A DNA stretch of 32,188 nucleotides from contig NZ_JABEMG010000046.1 of assembly GCF_013004695.1 (NCBI RefSeq), positions 1 to 32,188 on the forward strand, given 5' to 3'. Shown in pieces: positions 32,048 to 32,188 of this stretch. How positions within the stretch are numbered: the stretch's first letter is position 1; every line of letters starts with the position of its first letter. Origin of the DNA: Promicromonospora citrea. GTDB lineage: Bacteria; Actinomycetota; Actinomycetes; Actinomycetales; Cellulomonadaceae. The notes below the pieces were generated by a model that ran no database searches, was not told the DNA's origin, and saw only the letters and a list, made by a program, of their open reading frames with translations. Both the position numbers and the translations under genes were made by a program.

Positions 32048-32101
32048 GAGAACGACCTGAGGGACAGAAACCCGTCGGTTTCTGTCCCTCAGGTCGTTCT
32101 C
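32048..32101. terminator. 25-bp perfect hairpin, bidirectional terminator or repeat
   Basis: Arms 32048-32072 and 32077-32101 are perfectly complementary over 25 bp with a 4-nt CGTC loop. It lies between convergent genes (aminopeptidase P and the partial minus-strand gene), a terminator position. At about 55% GC in the stem and with such length it is not a typical actinobacterial terminator and may be a copy of a dispersed element. Confidence 0.75.
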
Positions 32102-32127
32102 GCGGAGCGCCGTCGTCGGCGCCGCCG

Positions 32128-32188
32128 TCAGCGCTGGTCCGTGGGGGGCGGGGCGTAGGGGTTGGCCGGGGGCGTGGGGGGCTCCTCG
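32128..32188 (-). CDS. C-terminal end of a proline-rich protein (partial)
   Basis: The minus strand entering from the right edge reads EEPPTPPANPYAPPPTDQR and stops with TGA at 32130-32128. Such Pro/Ala/Tyr-rich tails are common on actinobacterial small membrane proteins. In related genomes a general stress protein often lies beside aminopeptidase P, which is a guess here. The gene starts outside the window. Confidence 0.5.
   Translation of the reverse strand, partial: EEPPTPPANPYAPPPTDQR

Noticed and set aside
1-32188. CRISPR arrays, prophage, integrase, plasmid origin or biosynthetic gene cluster
   Set aside because: No spaced direct repeats of CRISPR type, and no cas, integrase, phage structural, replication or synthase genes were seen on either strand.

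Overview
The window is about 72-75% GC, with strong G/C third-codon preference, GTG starts, TANNNT boxes 6-7 nt before start codons, a family GH6 cellulase and secreted ALF-repeat and FG-GAP proteins. This fits a cellulolytic actinobacterium, probably Micrococcales near Cellulomonadaceae/Promicromonosporaceae. Species is not claimed.

Layout. (1) 1-6912: a minus-strand sugar locus. A DeoR-type regulator is followed by an operon of Gfo/Idh/MocA oxidoreductase, lipoprotein solute-binding protein, two ABC permeases and a secreted DUF4874/DUF4832 protein. There is no ATPase gene, so a shared MsiK-like ATPase probably powers the importer. A nested inverted repeat follows the operon. (2) 7102-9542: tRNA-Gly(TCC), its hairpin terminator, then a lower-GC accessory stretch with a DUF6000 protein, an IS5-like transposase scar and a membrane protein with ankyrin-like repeats. 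(3) 9543-17370: a multi-pass membrane protein, a divergent pair of an FtsH/Vps4-like AAA+ ATPase and a TPR membrane protein, two paralogous small membrane proteins flanking that pair on either side, a frameshifted hypothetical gene, a single-domain GH6 endoglucanase and a small membrane protein. (4) 17360-20807: a MerR regulator divergent from an LpqC-like esterase, with a textbook 19-bp-spacer MerR promoter, then a YdcF-like membrane protein and a luciferase-like flavin oxidoreductase. (5) 20814-27556: an ECF sigma factor fused to a membrane helix and a long extracytoplasmic domain, divergent from a LuxR-type regulator. The regulator is followed by a three-gene secreted cassette: an S1-fold pseudoprotease with a seven-repeat FG-GAP propeller, a small secreted protein, and an ALF-repeat protein whose 3' end is frameshifted. 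(6) 27651-32188: housekeeping-like genes (DUF1905 protein, MarC, PHP phosphoesterase, alpha/beta hydrolase, aminopeptidase P), a 25-bp perfect hairpin and the end of a proline-rich protein running off the window.

The best candidates for little-described biology are the envelope-signalling/secretion block at 20814-27556 and the AAA+/TPR module at 11057-16807. Two genes (near 12230 and near 27500) appear to carry one-base deletions. These may be real lesions or assembly errors.
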